From NCBI RefSeq assembly GCF_001625215.2, contig NC_030386.2, positions 38,319,296 through 38,383,295 on the forward strand: a stretch of DNA of 64,000 nt. The letters are read 5' to 3'. Source of the DNA: Daucus carota subsp. sativus (lineage: Eukaryota; Streptophyta; Magnoliopsida; Apiales; Apiaceae). This document shows positions 41,810 to 52,260 of the stretch, piece after piece. A program made the translations under genes and the position numbers. Below the pieces are notes generated by a model, which saw only the letters and a program-made list of their open reading frames with translations, was not told the DNA's origin and searched no databases. The number at the start of each line of letters is the position of its first letter. The stretch's first letter is position 1.

Positions 41810-43037
41810 GGTAAAGATGAAATAAGTTCTTGAGCATATAGAGTTGAGATTTTTTCGCCTCCTAAGTCTGGACATAGTCCTACTTCTACATCTGTGTACA
41901 TTGTCTTCTGTGGTAAATCCTTCAGTTCATATGACCTAGTTTTTTCTTCACTGTAAAATACAACAGAATCTCAGATTATGACTATACAAGCCTTGGAACT
42001 AAAGTTTGCATCTTTAAAGTATCAAGGTATGTTGTACAGAGTCATTTTTAAGATACAGATTTTGTATGTTATGTATAGCTAAGTGAGTTTAGTCATCCTA
42101 TATACCAAGAGAAAGCTATCGAAGTCTTCAGTATGATGTGTTTTTGTTAATTTCGAATATGAGCCAGTATGCTTTTTTCTTTAATCTGTCTGTTACAAAA
42201 GTGCTGTTAGCTCAATAAAAATCATAACCAGATGCCTCTTGCTCTAGCGATATAGCCTTCGCCCTTTTTACCTTTCTACCAGAGCTCAAGGGTTTGATCC
42301 TTGTCATGAGCATGATGGGAATGTGGTCAATCAAGAAAAAATTGTCCTAGTGAACTCATAGCATGGCACCACCTTTGTTCTTTAGACTTCTTGTTATCTT
42401 GACTAGCTTCTTCTCATCTGCGAATCTTACTTTTAACCTCGTAATCAAGATCAACCATAGGGAGATGACTTTAGTGGCTGATACCATGACATGTTTACTC
42501 AAGACAGGTCATTTTGTCCGGATCAAAATTTTTAAATAGGAACGATGGAAGTAAGAAAAACATCAAACACCCGGAAAAAAAATAGTCTCTTCTGTATTTA
42601 TTCTGAAAATTGCGTTTGTATCATTCCATGAGATACATGAGAATTTGACTCTGTTTCAGTAATATCTGTGTTGCACTTGGATAAGCGGCGATAGAGGTGC
42701 GTAAATTTGCTTTGCACCGAGCACCGTCATGGAGTCTAGAGAAGACAGTTCAAAAGACGGCCTGTTACACATGCAAATGCTCAAAATGACGTAAAGCTTG
42801 AGAAATTAAGAATTGCAGACTTTTATAGTTATGCCAACCATATCTCTAAAGTCTTCTTCACACGGCTTCACCATCTTTTCCAAGTTTAGTACTCTCCGCC
42901 ACATAAAAGGTGTTGTATATAAAATCATATATGTGCGTAACAGGTATTAACCAACGCGTTGGACCGGAATTACTGACCCACAAATCCAGGTTTTGAACTA
43001 TGCATATTTCATATGTGTAGTTGGGTCATACGCCGCG
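41810..43037. other. spacer 3' of PPR gene
   Basis: No gene seen. Around 42245-42305 there is a tRNA-like pattern (TAGCGATATAGCCTTCGCC, then GGGTTTGATCC, like A and B boxes) that may be an old tRNA-derived SINE, but the evidence is weak. Confidence 0.3.
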
Positions 43038-43265
43038 GTTGAACCGGGATCCCGAGAGTGATAATTATAGAAAAGATGTTTAGGTGAAATTCCGTCATTC
43101 TATACAGTAGTGCGAATGTCTCTAGTTGTATAAGGATTTCGAGAGTAATAATTATGTAAAATATTTTAGGTGAAATCAATCCATGTAATTCCGCCATCCA
43201 GTTGAACTAGGATTCTGAAATCGGTAATTATAGGAAAAATGTTAAGGTGAAATCAGTTACCCGTC
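43038..43265. repeat. three diverged tandem copies of a ~80-bp unit
   Basis: Copies start near 43038, 43125 and 43201. Each runs GTTG..., AGGATT/GGGATC, GAGAGT-AATAATTAT, then TTTAGGTGAAAT and CCGTCAT/CCGCCAT. They are clearly related but much diverged. It is non-coding. Confidence 0.6.
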
Positions 43266-43708
43266 ATTGTAAACGTATTTGTCTCGTTTTTACTGTTTTT
43301 CACTTTTTGGTCTAAGACACTAAAAAAATTACATTCATATATCATTATTTTTTATAATATTTTTATCTATCAAAATTTAAATTAATATAAAAATATAAAA
43401 AAAATTGTAAAGTAATATATGACTATTAATCTTTAATACTATATACGTGTCGGAAAGTCAAATATCAGTAACAAATAAACGGATTTACAACATTGGCCGC
43501 TTGCAAACTACTCTGCTAAAATTCAAAGCATAACTTTTAACATGTAAAATCTCTAGCCATATCTAAACTTACCGACCATTTAGTCTTTACCAACCGCCAG
43601 TTTGTTTGACAAGAGTGTGGATATGTAGCCGCGGCAGGAATCGAATTTAAGTCAAATGTCCCAGATGTCAAAAGTGTTCAAACCCTCTTCACATGCATGC
43701 CATCTCCA

Positions 43709-43717
43709 TATATATAA
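43709..43717 (+). promoter_or_regulatory. TATA box of the PIP-like peptide gene
   Basis: TATATATAA lies about 135 bases before the chosen ATG. It implies a transcript start near 43745, so the in-frame ATG at 43693 is upstream of transcription and not the real start. Confidence 0.6.
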
Positions 43718-43851
43718 CACCCATTCTAGGATTACCAAACAACATTCAAAGCTACAAAACACTCAAAAATAACAAGAAACACAGAAGCCCTTTCTGCACA
43801 AGTTTAGATCCTCGGAGAGTCAGAGACGAAGAATTACGAGACAGAAGAGGA

Positions 43852-44088
43852 ATGACAATGAGAAGTTCTTGCTTGGTGCTGGTTTTGATGATTCTTCTAA
43901 CGAATGCACAGTTCAGTGTTGTTGAATGCAGAGCATTTCCATCGAATGTGGCGGAGGAAGGAGCTGCCACTGGTGCTGCAATGCTTGTCGTGTCTCCAAG
44001 AAACTCAGGTGGTGGTGTTAGTTCTGCAGTGCAGAGCTTGATGTTCAAATTAGCTTCTGGACCTAGCAAGCGAGGACGAGGTCATTAG
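43852..44088 (+). CDS. PAMP-induced-peptide-like (PIP/PIPL) precursor
   Basis: A single-exon gene of 78 aa. It begins with a signal peptide (about residues 1-27, SSCLVLVLMILLTNAQFSVV, cleaved near ECRA). A variable Ala/Ser/Gly-rich middle follows, and the precursor ends in SGPSKRGRGH. That C-terminus matches the SGPS-x-x-G-x-GH motif of plant PIP and PIP-like secreted peptides. In PIP1 and PIP2 this region is the mature, proline-hydroxylated ligand perceived by the receptor kinase RLK7 in immunity and root development. The size (PIP precursors are about 70-110 aa), signal peptide and strict C-terminal position of the motif all fit. Only one SGPS motif is present. I cannot tell PIP from PIPL paralogues. 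A TATA box 135 bp upstream supports the start. Confidence 0.85.
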   Translation: MTMRSSCLVLVLMILLTNAQFSVVECRAFPSNVAEEGAATGAAMLVVSPRNSGGGVSSAVQSLMFKLASGPSKRGRGH

Positions 44089-44873
44089 GCAATACTGAAC
44101 CATATACAATTCTTTGTAAAATATGTAGCTTAGGTAGCTCATTATTCGTTCCGTTAATACTGCAAATGTTCTGTTAACTTTTTTTCTGCTTTTGTAAGTT
44201 TGAAAAGAGAGCAAAGATTAATTCTAGCAACATATATTGACTTGTACTTCACACTTTTCTTGATATTTCACCGTTGTACCTCGAGAGTCCGAGATATTAG
44301 TCCTGTCAGGCTTCCAATCAAGAAAATTTTCATATTTTTTTCACCTAACAAGGTCTGGAAACATATAATTATGCAAAATTTGCAGCTGTTTGTGCAGAAG
44401 AGAGTTTTTGCGATAGTTCCGGGACTGGGAGATGAAGACTGATATTGCAGAGACTGTTCTGTTCAGGTAAGTTACCTCGGAAAATACTGCAATATTGCAG
44501 AGAATGTCTGTATGTGAATAGTTTTTTCCTGCATTAGCATTAAGAGAACTAGTTCTATAATGAATAGACTCGCAGTTATTCATTTTATAAACGTGTGTGT
44601 GAATTATTTCATCGTGTTTTTAGTCCTGTAAGTGTGTCGACAAATTAGCATCAGATAGTCTTTTGCTGGATATAAACAATGTTCCTAAGTGAATTACAAT
44701 ATGAACTATATGTTCAAGGGAAAAAACATATGATCTATATAAATTACAAGGACTCGAGCTCTATATGATCCCGAATCATCATGAATTTGGTGACAGAATG
44801 AGGTGTGTTGATGGCTTATAATACATTCAAACATATAATTATACTTCCAAAATGTTGAAAAGATGTAAGATTA
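44089..44873. other. spacer between PIP-like gene and PMI1
   Basis: Contains the 3' ends of two convergent genes. I see no further gene or named repeat. Confidence 0.4.
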
Positions 44874-47420
44874 CTAATTAGGTAATCTGACATCTGGGTT
44901 CCTCAATGGTTTGAGCCACATATCTGCCATTACCCTCGAGGAAATGCTCCAGAATAGGTCTTGTCCCTTTGAAACGACTCGTTTTCCCTTCTTTGCCGCC
45001 TTCATAAGGCCATAGGCCACCAGCCATTGCATTGAGGTTAGCCTCTGCTTCTCACTATCCCAGGCATTCTTCTTTCCTCCTCCGGTTCTTATTTTCAAGC
45101 ACGCGATGTGCATACTGTCAACTTTGAACCTCTTTTCCTCCTCGTACCCATCTGTTTTTGCATCAACTCGTGTTGCATATATCAGAACTAATAGTGGAGC
45201 TCCCACTGCCTCATACTGCCTGATGGGATCCCGCATTTGTACAACCACCGTGATGATGATAGTTTCTGAGTCTCCGTCCTCATTAGTGGAGGTCTCCACA
45301 CTGCTGTCCTTTATCCAGTCTTCAAGTGGAACAGCGGAAGCTAGAAGGTTATCATTTTCATTTAGAGGAGATACATCGAAGGGGGCCTCTTCTTCTGCTG
45401 TCTCAGCCTGAATTTTCAGAGCCTCAAGTGCCATGCTTTCTATCTTTTGCATTGAGAAAGCCAAGATTTCATCTACTGTAACAGGGTTCTCATTAACATT
45501 CCAGATGCCTGTTGAAATTCTTTCTTTCCTCCCAGTGCTCATTCCAGTGGCCATTGATTTAACTGCAGCAATTGTACGTGCTGCAGTCGAGCTAGCACCT
45601 TCTTTGTTCCTCCCACTGATGATTGCTGAAGCAATTCCTTCAAAAGCTATCTGCTCAGCTGTTTTACCTAAAAGCTCATCCATGGGCATCAAAGACAAGA
45701 TTTCTGAACTAAGCTTTTCCGTGCCAGTGGCTGCCAGGCTTTGAATTATTTCAAATCCAGTCATTGATTGATCTGCGCGAAGAACCAGTTGTTTTGATAT
45801 CTGCATTGCAAGCTTTGGAGTATCTTTTCTCGCCACCAAAGTATCCAGAGGATTTGCTGCTGCCAAGTAGCCTCCATTTCTTGTTTGGACAACGCAACCC
45901 AAGCCCTTTCCAAGATCTGGGAGATAAACCATCGAGTTAGCCTCTTCATCATCAGCCCTATTCTGCTTCTCTTGCTGATATTCTTGATGAAATGTCTGAA
46001 TTTCATCAGCCTCATCAATCTCCAACGATTGCAAGAAGTCCTTTGTTACTGTTTCCTCATCAGCATCCAGTTGTTGTGAGGCAGTCTCTTCGTCGTTTCT
46101 GACAGATTTCTCATCCTCCATCATAGACTCAAGGGCTTTTATCTGTTGAGCAATTAATTCAAGTTCTGTCAGTCTAGCTTGATGTACCTGATCATGCACA
46201 ACTTCCTTGACAACCTCGCCTGAGACCGATCTTTTGTCAGAATTTTCTTCAGACTGTCCATCTGTCCACTCTTTCCCTTGAACCTCAACTCCTTTATCAA
46301 CCACCTCAAAATCAGGGAGATCTAGATCATCCATTTTCGATTCTGGTTCTTCAGCCTTTTGAACAGCAGAAGGTGAATGTACTGAGGCAGGCTCATCGAG
46401 ATTCAGATCATCAATTTCTTGAAACTCCGCGCTTGCTCCTGCCTGTGAAGGAGTCCAGGCTTCTGCTCTGCTTGTCAGTCTTGGGCTAGGAATACTAAAG
46501 GATGACTTAGACTGCCTGCGTCCGAAAGACGGTGAAAAAGTCCCAGCTCTGCTTGGTTTCTGCCCTGCTACTCCCTGATTGTAAATTCCACTTCCTCCAT
46601 CTTTCTCCATAATCTGAAATCCCAATTTCAGAACAAGTTCTCCTCCTTTAGCCTTCCCTGTGAGACTAAAACTCGTGTCCCACTGTCGTACCCTCTCGCC
46701 CCCAAAATTCTTCTCCACAGATTCCTGTATCAAATCTCCCACATCCACAGATGTTTTTCCAAAGTCCAGCTCTTTGGCATCAATTGCCAGAACATAGATC
46801 ACAAAAGGCCTTGGCTCAAATTTCTGAGTGCCACCAGCAGATGAGCAGTACACATGACACCGAACAAAAAGCGTCTCTTCAAAATCAGCAGCTCCCTGTG
46901 ATACCCTGGATGGCATTGTCTGAACTGTTCCATCCTTGGTCTCTTTCTTTCTAACACAAACAGCAAGACGGAGACCATTCATCGAGGCAGGAAGGCCTTG
47001 AACAGTCACAACTTCAATAGAGAACAAGCAACTCAACTTCTGCATGCCAATATGGCTCAGAGCTCGAATCGGCTTCCAATTCCACAGCCCTTTCTTTTCT
47101 GTACTCTTATCATCAATCTTCTTGAGTTCCTTCTTATTCCCAGCTTTAGACTGTATTTTATTATCAACGTCCAGCTCAGCCTTGGGACGAGACCTCCAGG
47201 GAGACAAGGACATGCGCCTAGACCGCGGCTTTGGATTGAACTTCTCCTCATCTGCTGCTGCATCAGCCTCATCAATAGATGGAATAGATGGAACTGCATT
47301 TCTAGGAAGCGCAAGGGAGGCAGTTCTTCGATTCGTAGCAGTATGAGTCTGGTATAGAGACTGAGTAAGCTCTTCTAGCTCATCAAGCAGTTGTGTATTC
47401 GAGTTTCTTCTGGCTGCCAT
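44874..47420 (-). CDS. PMI1: PLASTID MOVEMENT IMPAIRED 1 (PMI1)
   Basis: A single exon of 848 aa, the same size as Arabidopsis PMI1 (843 aa). The N-terminus reads LLDELEELTQSLYQTHT, then RRTASLALPR, as in PMI1 and its relatives. An NT-C2 (EEIG1/EHBP1-type) domain covers about residues 130-280 (LFSIEVVTVQGLPASMNGLR ... FEETLFVRCHVY ... GELVLKLGFQIME). A long acidic, partly coiled middle follows, and then the conserved PMI1 C-terminal region (GLGCVVQTRNGGYLAAANP, GFEIIQSLAATGTEKLSSEI, QWLVAYGLMKAAKKGK). PMI1 is a plant-specific cytoplasmic protein needed for light-driven chloroplast movement through actin filaments. Paralogues PMIR1/PMIR2 cannot be excluded, but the length and N-terminus favour PMI1. 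No introns are needed. Confidence 0.92.
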   Translation of the reverse strand: MAARRNSNTQLLDELEELTQSLYQTHTATNRRTASLALPRNAVPSIPSIDEADAAADEEKFNPKPRSRRMSLSPWRSRPKAELDVDNKIQSKAGNKKELKKIDDKSTEKKGLWNWKPIRALSHIGMQKLSCLFSIEVVTVQGLPASMNGLRLAVCVRKKETKDGTVQTMPSRVSQGAADFEETLFVRCHVYCSSAGGTQKFEPRPFVIYVLAIDAKELDFGKTSVDVGDLIQESVEKNFGGERVRQWDTSFSLTGKAKGGELVLKLGFQIMEKDGGSGIYNQGVAGQKPSRAGTFSPSFGRRQSKSSFSIPSPRLTSRAEAWTPSQAGASAEFQEIDDLNLDEPASVHSPSAVQKAEEPESKMDDLDLPDFEVVDKGVEVQGKEWTDGQSEENSDKRSVSGEVVKEVVHDQVHQARLTELELIAQQIKALESMMEDEKSVRNDEETASQQLDADEETVTKDFLQSLEIDEADEIQTFHQEYQQEKQNRADDEEANSMVYLPDLGKGLGCVVQTRNGGYLAAANPLDTLVARKDTPKLAMQISKQLVLRADQSMTGFEIIQSLAATGTEKLSSEILSLMPMDELLGKTAEQIAFEGIASAIISGRNKEGASSTAARTIAAVKSMATGMSTGRKERISTGIWNVNENPVTVDEILAFSMQKIESMALEALKIQAETAEEEAPFDVSPLNENDNLLASAVPLEDWIKDSSVETSTNEDGDSETIIITVVVQMRDPIRQYEAVGAPLLVLIYATRVDAKTDGYEEEKRFKVDSMHIACLKIRTGGGKKNAWDSEKQRLTSMQWLVAYGLMKAAKKGKRVVSKGQDLFWSISSRVMADMWLKPLRNPDVRLPN

Positions 47421-48454
47421 AGTGAAATGATGAAAAATAAAAGAGAAAGATAACAGAACGTGATGAGTTTATACAGCACGACTTTGTTTTTGGGCATCTT
47501 CCAAAAAATCTTATATTAACGGAGTTCTTTGACTACTTATATTCAAGACAAATTTTCTTTATATTTACGATGTGGGACTTGGATTGACTCAACGTGAGGT
47601 TCAGAAAATGCCAAAGACTGAAGCCATATCTAGTTGGTGCTTCCTGTACCGTTAAATCATATGGTCTCGATATGTGAAGGATAAGATAATAGCGTCACTA
47701 CATTCCCTCTGTTACTAAAATTAACTAGGACTCGATAGTTCTGGTTTACTTATATCCAGCAAGCTCAAGTCCAGCTACTAGACATATTTTTCTGTGGCTG
47801 TTCTGCTTCCAGCCACAACTGGTTTCAAACAAAACCCGCGGAATGGCTGATTATTACTTAATCAAGATTCAACTGTATACGGGTCGTGTTCTTAATCAGC
47901 ATTTGATACTTTAATAGTGCTTTATTTTTCTTTATTATAGTTGTTAAATATATTCAAAATTATCCTTTATGTTTTTCAGCTCGTCCTCGTGAGATAGTGC
48001 AAAAAGAAACGAAAGGAGCAATTTGCCTCTGACTTGTCATAACAGAGTTGGCTAAAATCCTCAACCACACAATGACAAAAGCATTCATGCCGTGGTCCCT
48101 GCATTTATTCATTTTTTGCAAACAAAGACTATTGAGTATTGACACAATCATTCATCTTAGAATTTCTTGAGGTCGGTTTGGTATTATGATTAAATGTTTG
48201 CTCGTTAAATAATATCCCGTTTTTATGGTCAAATGTTTGCTCTTTAAATAATATCCTGTTTCTATGATCAAATGTCTGCTTGTTATAAACTATAAGAATC
48301 CATCCAAACGGACCATTAAAACATGGCAGTATAAGGGTATAAGTTGGTAAAATATGCAGGAATACCATCCCAAGTTTTGTACTCGTTCATGGTCAAAGCA
48401 CATAGATCAAGACTCCAGACTATATATAGCAAAATTTTCGGATTTTGGCATGTA
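47421..48454. other. PMI1 promoter and spacer
   Basis: Presumed PMI1 promoter and 5' UTR, then spacer. 47483-47506 (TTTGTTTTTG-GCATCTTCCAAAA) recurs almost unchanged at 51315-51338, with further similarity for about 40 bases. CGATGTGGGACTTGG at about 47568 resembles the ends of common plant LTR elements. Confidence 0.35.
48186..48291. repeat. 39-bp tandem repeat, three copies
   Basis: Units start at 48186, 48225 and 48264, each reading ATG-TCAAATGTTTGCTC followed by TAAATAATATCC. The third is shortened. It lies 165 bp before a tRNA gene. Confidence 0.8.
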
Positions 48455-48538
48455 GTCAGGATGGCCGAGTGGTCTAAGGCGCCAGACTCAAGTTCTGGTC
48501 CTCTAACGAGGGCGTGGGTTCAAATCCCACTTCTGACA
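48455..48538 (+). tRNA. tRNA-Leu (CAA)
   Basis: A type II tRNA without intron. The acceptor stem is GTCAGGA/TTCTGAC with one G-T pair. The anticodon stem is CCAGA/TCTGG with loop CTCAAGT, anticodon CAA. The A box is TGGCCGAGTGGTCTAAGG, the B box GGTTCAAATCC, and the variable arm is long. A run of T follows within 25 bases as terminator. It lies 70 bp from the stop codon of the converging P450 gene. Confidence 0.95.
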
Positions 48539-48608
48539 TTTTATTTTGCTTTTTTTTTTTTGCATTGTTTTACAGTGTAATAGGTTTTTCATGGTAAGTT
48601 GGTAATTC

Positions 48609-50211
48609 TCAAAGCTGGTTAAGGACTTCAATCATTCTTTCATCTACTTTGCACATAGCTTCCAATGGCATGGCTTTAGGCATTGTAAGCCCTTTGCTCT
48701 CACTCAAATCCACCAACTCCTCCCCAATTCTTTCCCACTCAAAGCACTGAATCAATCCAGCCAGACATAAACCTAGTATTTTATCAGCAAGTGCAATTCC
48801 TGGGCATTGTCTCCTTCCCATCCCAAATGTGACCAACTTGTTTGCATCCTCCGACTTTGCTCCTTGGAATCTCTCTGGCACGAAGCTCGTAGGATCCTCC
48901 CACACGTTCGGGTCCCTGTGAATCGCCCATGCATTCACTAACAGCATTGTGCCACGGGGTACATTGTACCCTCCAACTGTGCACTCATCTGATGACTCAT
49001 GTGGCACTAAGAGCGGAGCTGCAGGAAATAGTCTATATGTCTCGTTCACAATGCTTTGGAGGAATTGGAGTTTCGGAAGGTCTTTTTCCTCCACTAGACG
49101 CTTGTGGCCAACATGATGACTCAGTTCATCTCTGGCCTTCTGCAGTGCCTCTGGATGGTTCAGCAGCAGTGACATTGCCCACTCCATTGTAGCAGAGGTC
49201 GTGTCCGTGCCTGCAAATAGCAGTTGCTTCACACATTTCAAATAACGTTAGTTGATTTTAAACAAGGCCAGTTGCTTTGATCATTTCAGGCATGCAGAGT
49301 ATTTTTTAACGTACCAAAATCATGCCTTTGAGAATTTCATCAGAATAATCCTCAGGTTCGCCTTCCTGCAACGATAGCATGACATCAACAAGTGTCTTAG
49401 TCTTTCCTGATCCACTTTTTTGCCTAGATTCGTCGATCACACTCTGTAAAAACGCGTCATTTGTGCTGTGCACTCTCTTCATCCTCTTCTCCAAACCTCC
49501 AAAATCAATCCACTGCAAAAACGAGAGAAAATCTCCTGGATTTGATGCTCCCGCGAGATCAAAAGCCTCCTTGATCATTTCTGCTAATTTCCTAGCTTCT
49601 TCTTGATTCTCCACTTCAACTCCAAAGTATCTCTTGCCACAAATCATTCTCATTATAATGTTAAATGATAGTTCTGATAGCCTCGGCTGCATTTTCACCT
49701 TCACAGAATCTCCCCTCACCTCTTCACAAAGATTCTTGATCAGTGATCCAGTTTCTTCTCTTCGAACACTCAAAAACATGTTGAGTCGATTCGTGGAGAA
49801 CATTTCTATGGCACTAAGACGACGTAGATTTCGCCAGTGTTGGCCATATGAGGCTGCAGCAATTGTAGTGTAGTTGTAATTAAGGTGTTTACCAACAAGC
49901 AGACGAGGCCTATTTGCAAAACTAATGTCATGCTTAGTAAAGCATTCTTCGGCACCAGATTGTGATGAAATCACAAGTATGGCGCGATAACCAAACTTGA
50001 GTCTGAAAATCGGACCATATTTGCACGAAAGATCTTGTAACATACGATGTAACGGGTCTTTTATCAGATGCAGATGGCCGATAATTGGAAGTGAAGGAGG
50101 GGATGGAGGGTTCTTCGTGTTTCGAGATTGTTTCTGATGCTTTGTAAGGTAAAAGAGAAATACATAGATGGACATAACAGAAAGCAGGTAAAACCAGGTT
50201 TCAGATCCCAT
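48609..50211 (-). CDS. cytochrome P450, CYP81-like
   Basis: Two exons, 50211-49315 and 49226-48609, joined in phase 0, encode 504 aa. An N-terminal membrane anchor ([16 protein letters not shown]) precedes a proline-rich hinge ([16 protein letters not shown]). The I-helix oxygen-binding motif is [12 protein letters not shown], which also fixes the exon 2 start. ETYR is the ExxR motif, FVPERF the PERF motif, and [10 protein letters not shown] the haem loop with the ligand cysteine. Overall layout and the single intron just before the AGTDTT motif fit the A-type CYP81 family (CYP81D/E/Q relatives), ER-bound monooxygenases of specialised metabolism. Substrate cannot be inferred. I began at MGSETW, not at the upstream in-frame ATGs, because a TATA box lies only 70 bp before it. 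Confidence 0.9.
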
Positions 50212-50278
50212 TTTCAAATTCCTAAAGAATGTTCTGTAGTGTGTAAATGGATATGTTCTTGAAACTATGCTCATTATG

Positions 50279-50287
50279 CTTTTATAG
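50279..50287 (-). promoter_or_regulatory. TATA box of the P450 gene
   Basis: The minus strand reads CTATAAAAG, about 70 bases before the ATG at 50211. This is a good TATA match at a fitting distance, and places the upstream in-frame ATGs at or before the transcript start. Confidence 0.6.
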
Positions 50288-52260
50288 GCATGCAACTATG
50301 CAAGGGACAGGACTAAATTCGTCACTGTCACAAATTTTAAAAAAAGTCTCAAATATCGCTATTAGGGAAGATGGCCTCGACATATCATTTTATAATCCAA
50401 AACGCTAGATCGTACAGTGTTTTACCTTCTTTCCCTTCTTAACGTTACACGATGACGCATTTTGAGACTCTAAACAGTATTTCAAGTAGCGTTTTACTCT
50501 TAAAACGTCATATCGTGTTATGTTTTGTAGTGATTTTCATAAGTAAACGCATCACGATTTAGCTTTCTCCTCCAAAAATCAAAACGCTGAATTATCTTGT
50601 GTTAATATATGGTATTTCAGGTCATTGTTCTCTAACTATGTTATTTTGGGTATTACTTGTGAAATTTGTGACATAAAGGGTCTTTTTCTCGCTGAATTTA
50701 TTACAATAAGATTTATCAGCTAGTATTCACCTAGGTATTGTAGATTCGGCTGCTCCTGTTTGTTCTAGGATGTCGGCTGCTCCTGTCTGTGCTCAAAATC
50801 TTACTACATAAAATAAATTTTTCTGTGGGTTTTGATTTCTACAACAATCTGAATACAAGTTGATCGACATAATCGATGATGATCAGAGACCTAATAGCGT
50901 TGATACATAAGTTATGATGATACATATGGAACAAGGCATTGTGTCCCGGACCGAAAAGCCGTAACAATTGGCTTCCTTCCAAATAAAATCTTAACTTTTA
51001 TAAGCATACTCTTTACTCCGGCTTCACTTCTATCAGACTTCATAGCTGTCTTCTAGCTCTCCGTTTTAACAACAATGGTCGGACCCTTTTTGATCAAATA
51101 ATAATGGACTTAACAATACAACAACTGAGACAAATAATATCAATAATAATACTTTTTGGACATTGATGGACTGAAATTGGGATGTTATAACAAGACAGGG
51201 CTTCCTTTGAAATAATGATACATAAAAATAGGTTTAATAAATTATATGGAGTATTATTATAGTTTATGCTCTCGGAGATGTTACTCGTTATCTACATTGG
51301 GTCAAGTCCAAGGGTTTGTTTTTGAGCATCTTCCAAAACTTATAATTAGAGTTGTTATTACTATTTATATTCTAGTTTCCCGCCGCTCTCACAACCAACA
51401 TGAAACAAACTTCTAACAGCATATCAAAGCTTTAGTTAAGCAATACAGATCTTATTGGATATTATTTAAAAATACAATTGAAAACTTACCAACTAAGCAC
51501 AAATAAAGATAATGCTGTAAAAATGTCACAACACCTGGAGAATATAGATGGTTTCCCTAGCTTTATATACTCTAGACCACAAATACAAATAAGCATGTCA
51601 TAAAGTATATTCATCCTGTAATTACAAGACTTCTACTCCAGAGCTTGCAATGATCAATCTAAGAATCACATTTTGTGAGACAGTGGCCAGCATAGAAGGG
51701 TGAGCTAAATCGCTGAAAGTCTGATGACTATTCACTTCTTAGTCAACATCTAGACTGTATTTGGAGAGATTATTATAAACAAAAAGGAAGGTTGGAAAAA
51801 CAAGACATGTCACATGTGTGTTGATTCTTCATTCAACTAGGGGTGTTAAACGGATAATTCAACCATAAAAAAGTATATTCATAACTACCCAAGAGCTAGA
51901 TCTTTATTACTAACTCATGTCAATTCAAAACTTCATACATGAGAATATGAGATCAAGTAATTCTGAACTAAACAAGGCTATAGCCTACAGCCCTACACAT
52001 CCAAATGATTCCTATCAAGGTAATGTGATATATTGACCCGAATAAAACCACCGTGATATTCACATCCTGTACCAGTTATAACATAATGCTACAACTATAA
52101 GAATCTTAGCATTCATGACATGCATTTCATCAAATTTAAAAATCATCAAAAATTCCCCTCATCAAGCATCTTGGTGGTTCAATCCAATCTTACTTGCATT
52201 AACTTTTTCTGCACGGATCATCCAAGAATCACCAATATCATATTTAGCAAGATCTCTCCC
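50288..52260. other. spacer between P450 and cyclin genes
   Basis: Two kilobases without a supportable gene. It contains the second copy of the short repeat seen at 47483 (51315-51338) and, near 51840, a TAGGGGTGTTAAACGG hAT-like end for which I find no partner. The part nearest 52260 is the cyclin 3' UTR. Confidence 0.35.

Noticed and set aside
42245-42310. tRNA-derived SINE
   Set aside because: Only loose A-box and B-box matches, no poly(A) or target duplication seen.
43693-43851. N-terminal extension of the PIP-like protein from an upstream ATG
   Set aside because: The TATA box lies inside this extension, and starting at 43852 puts the signal peptide at the N-terminus.
51848-51990. hAT-like element between TAGGGGTGTTAAACGG and CTACAGCCCTA
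   Set aside because: The 8-bp flanks do not match, and the interior lacks subterminal repeats.
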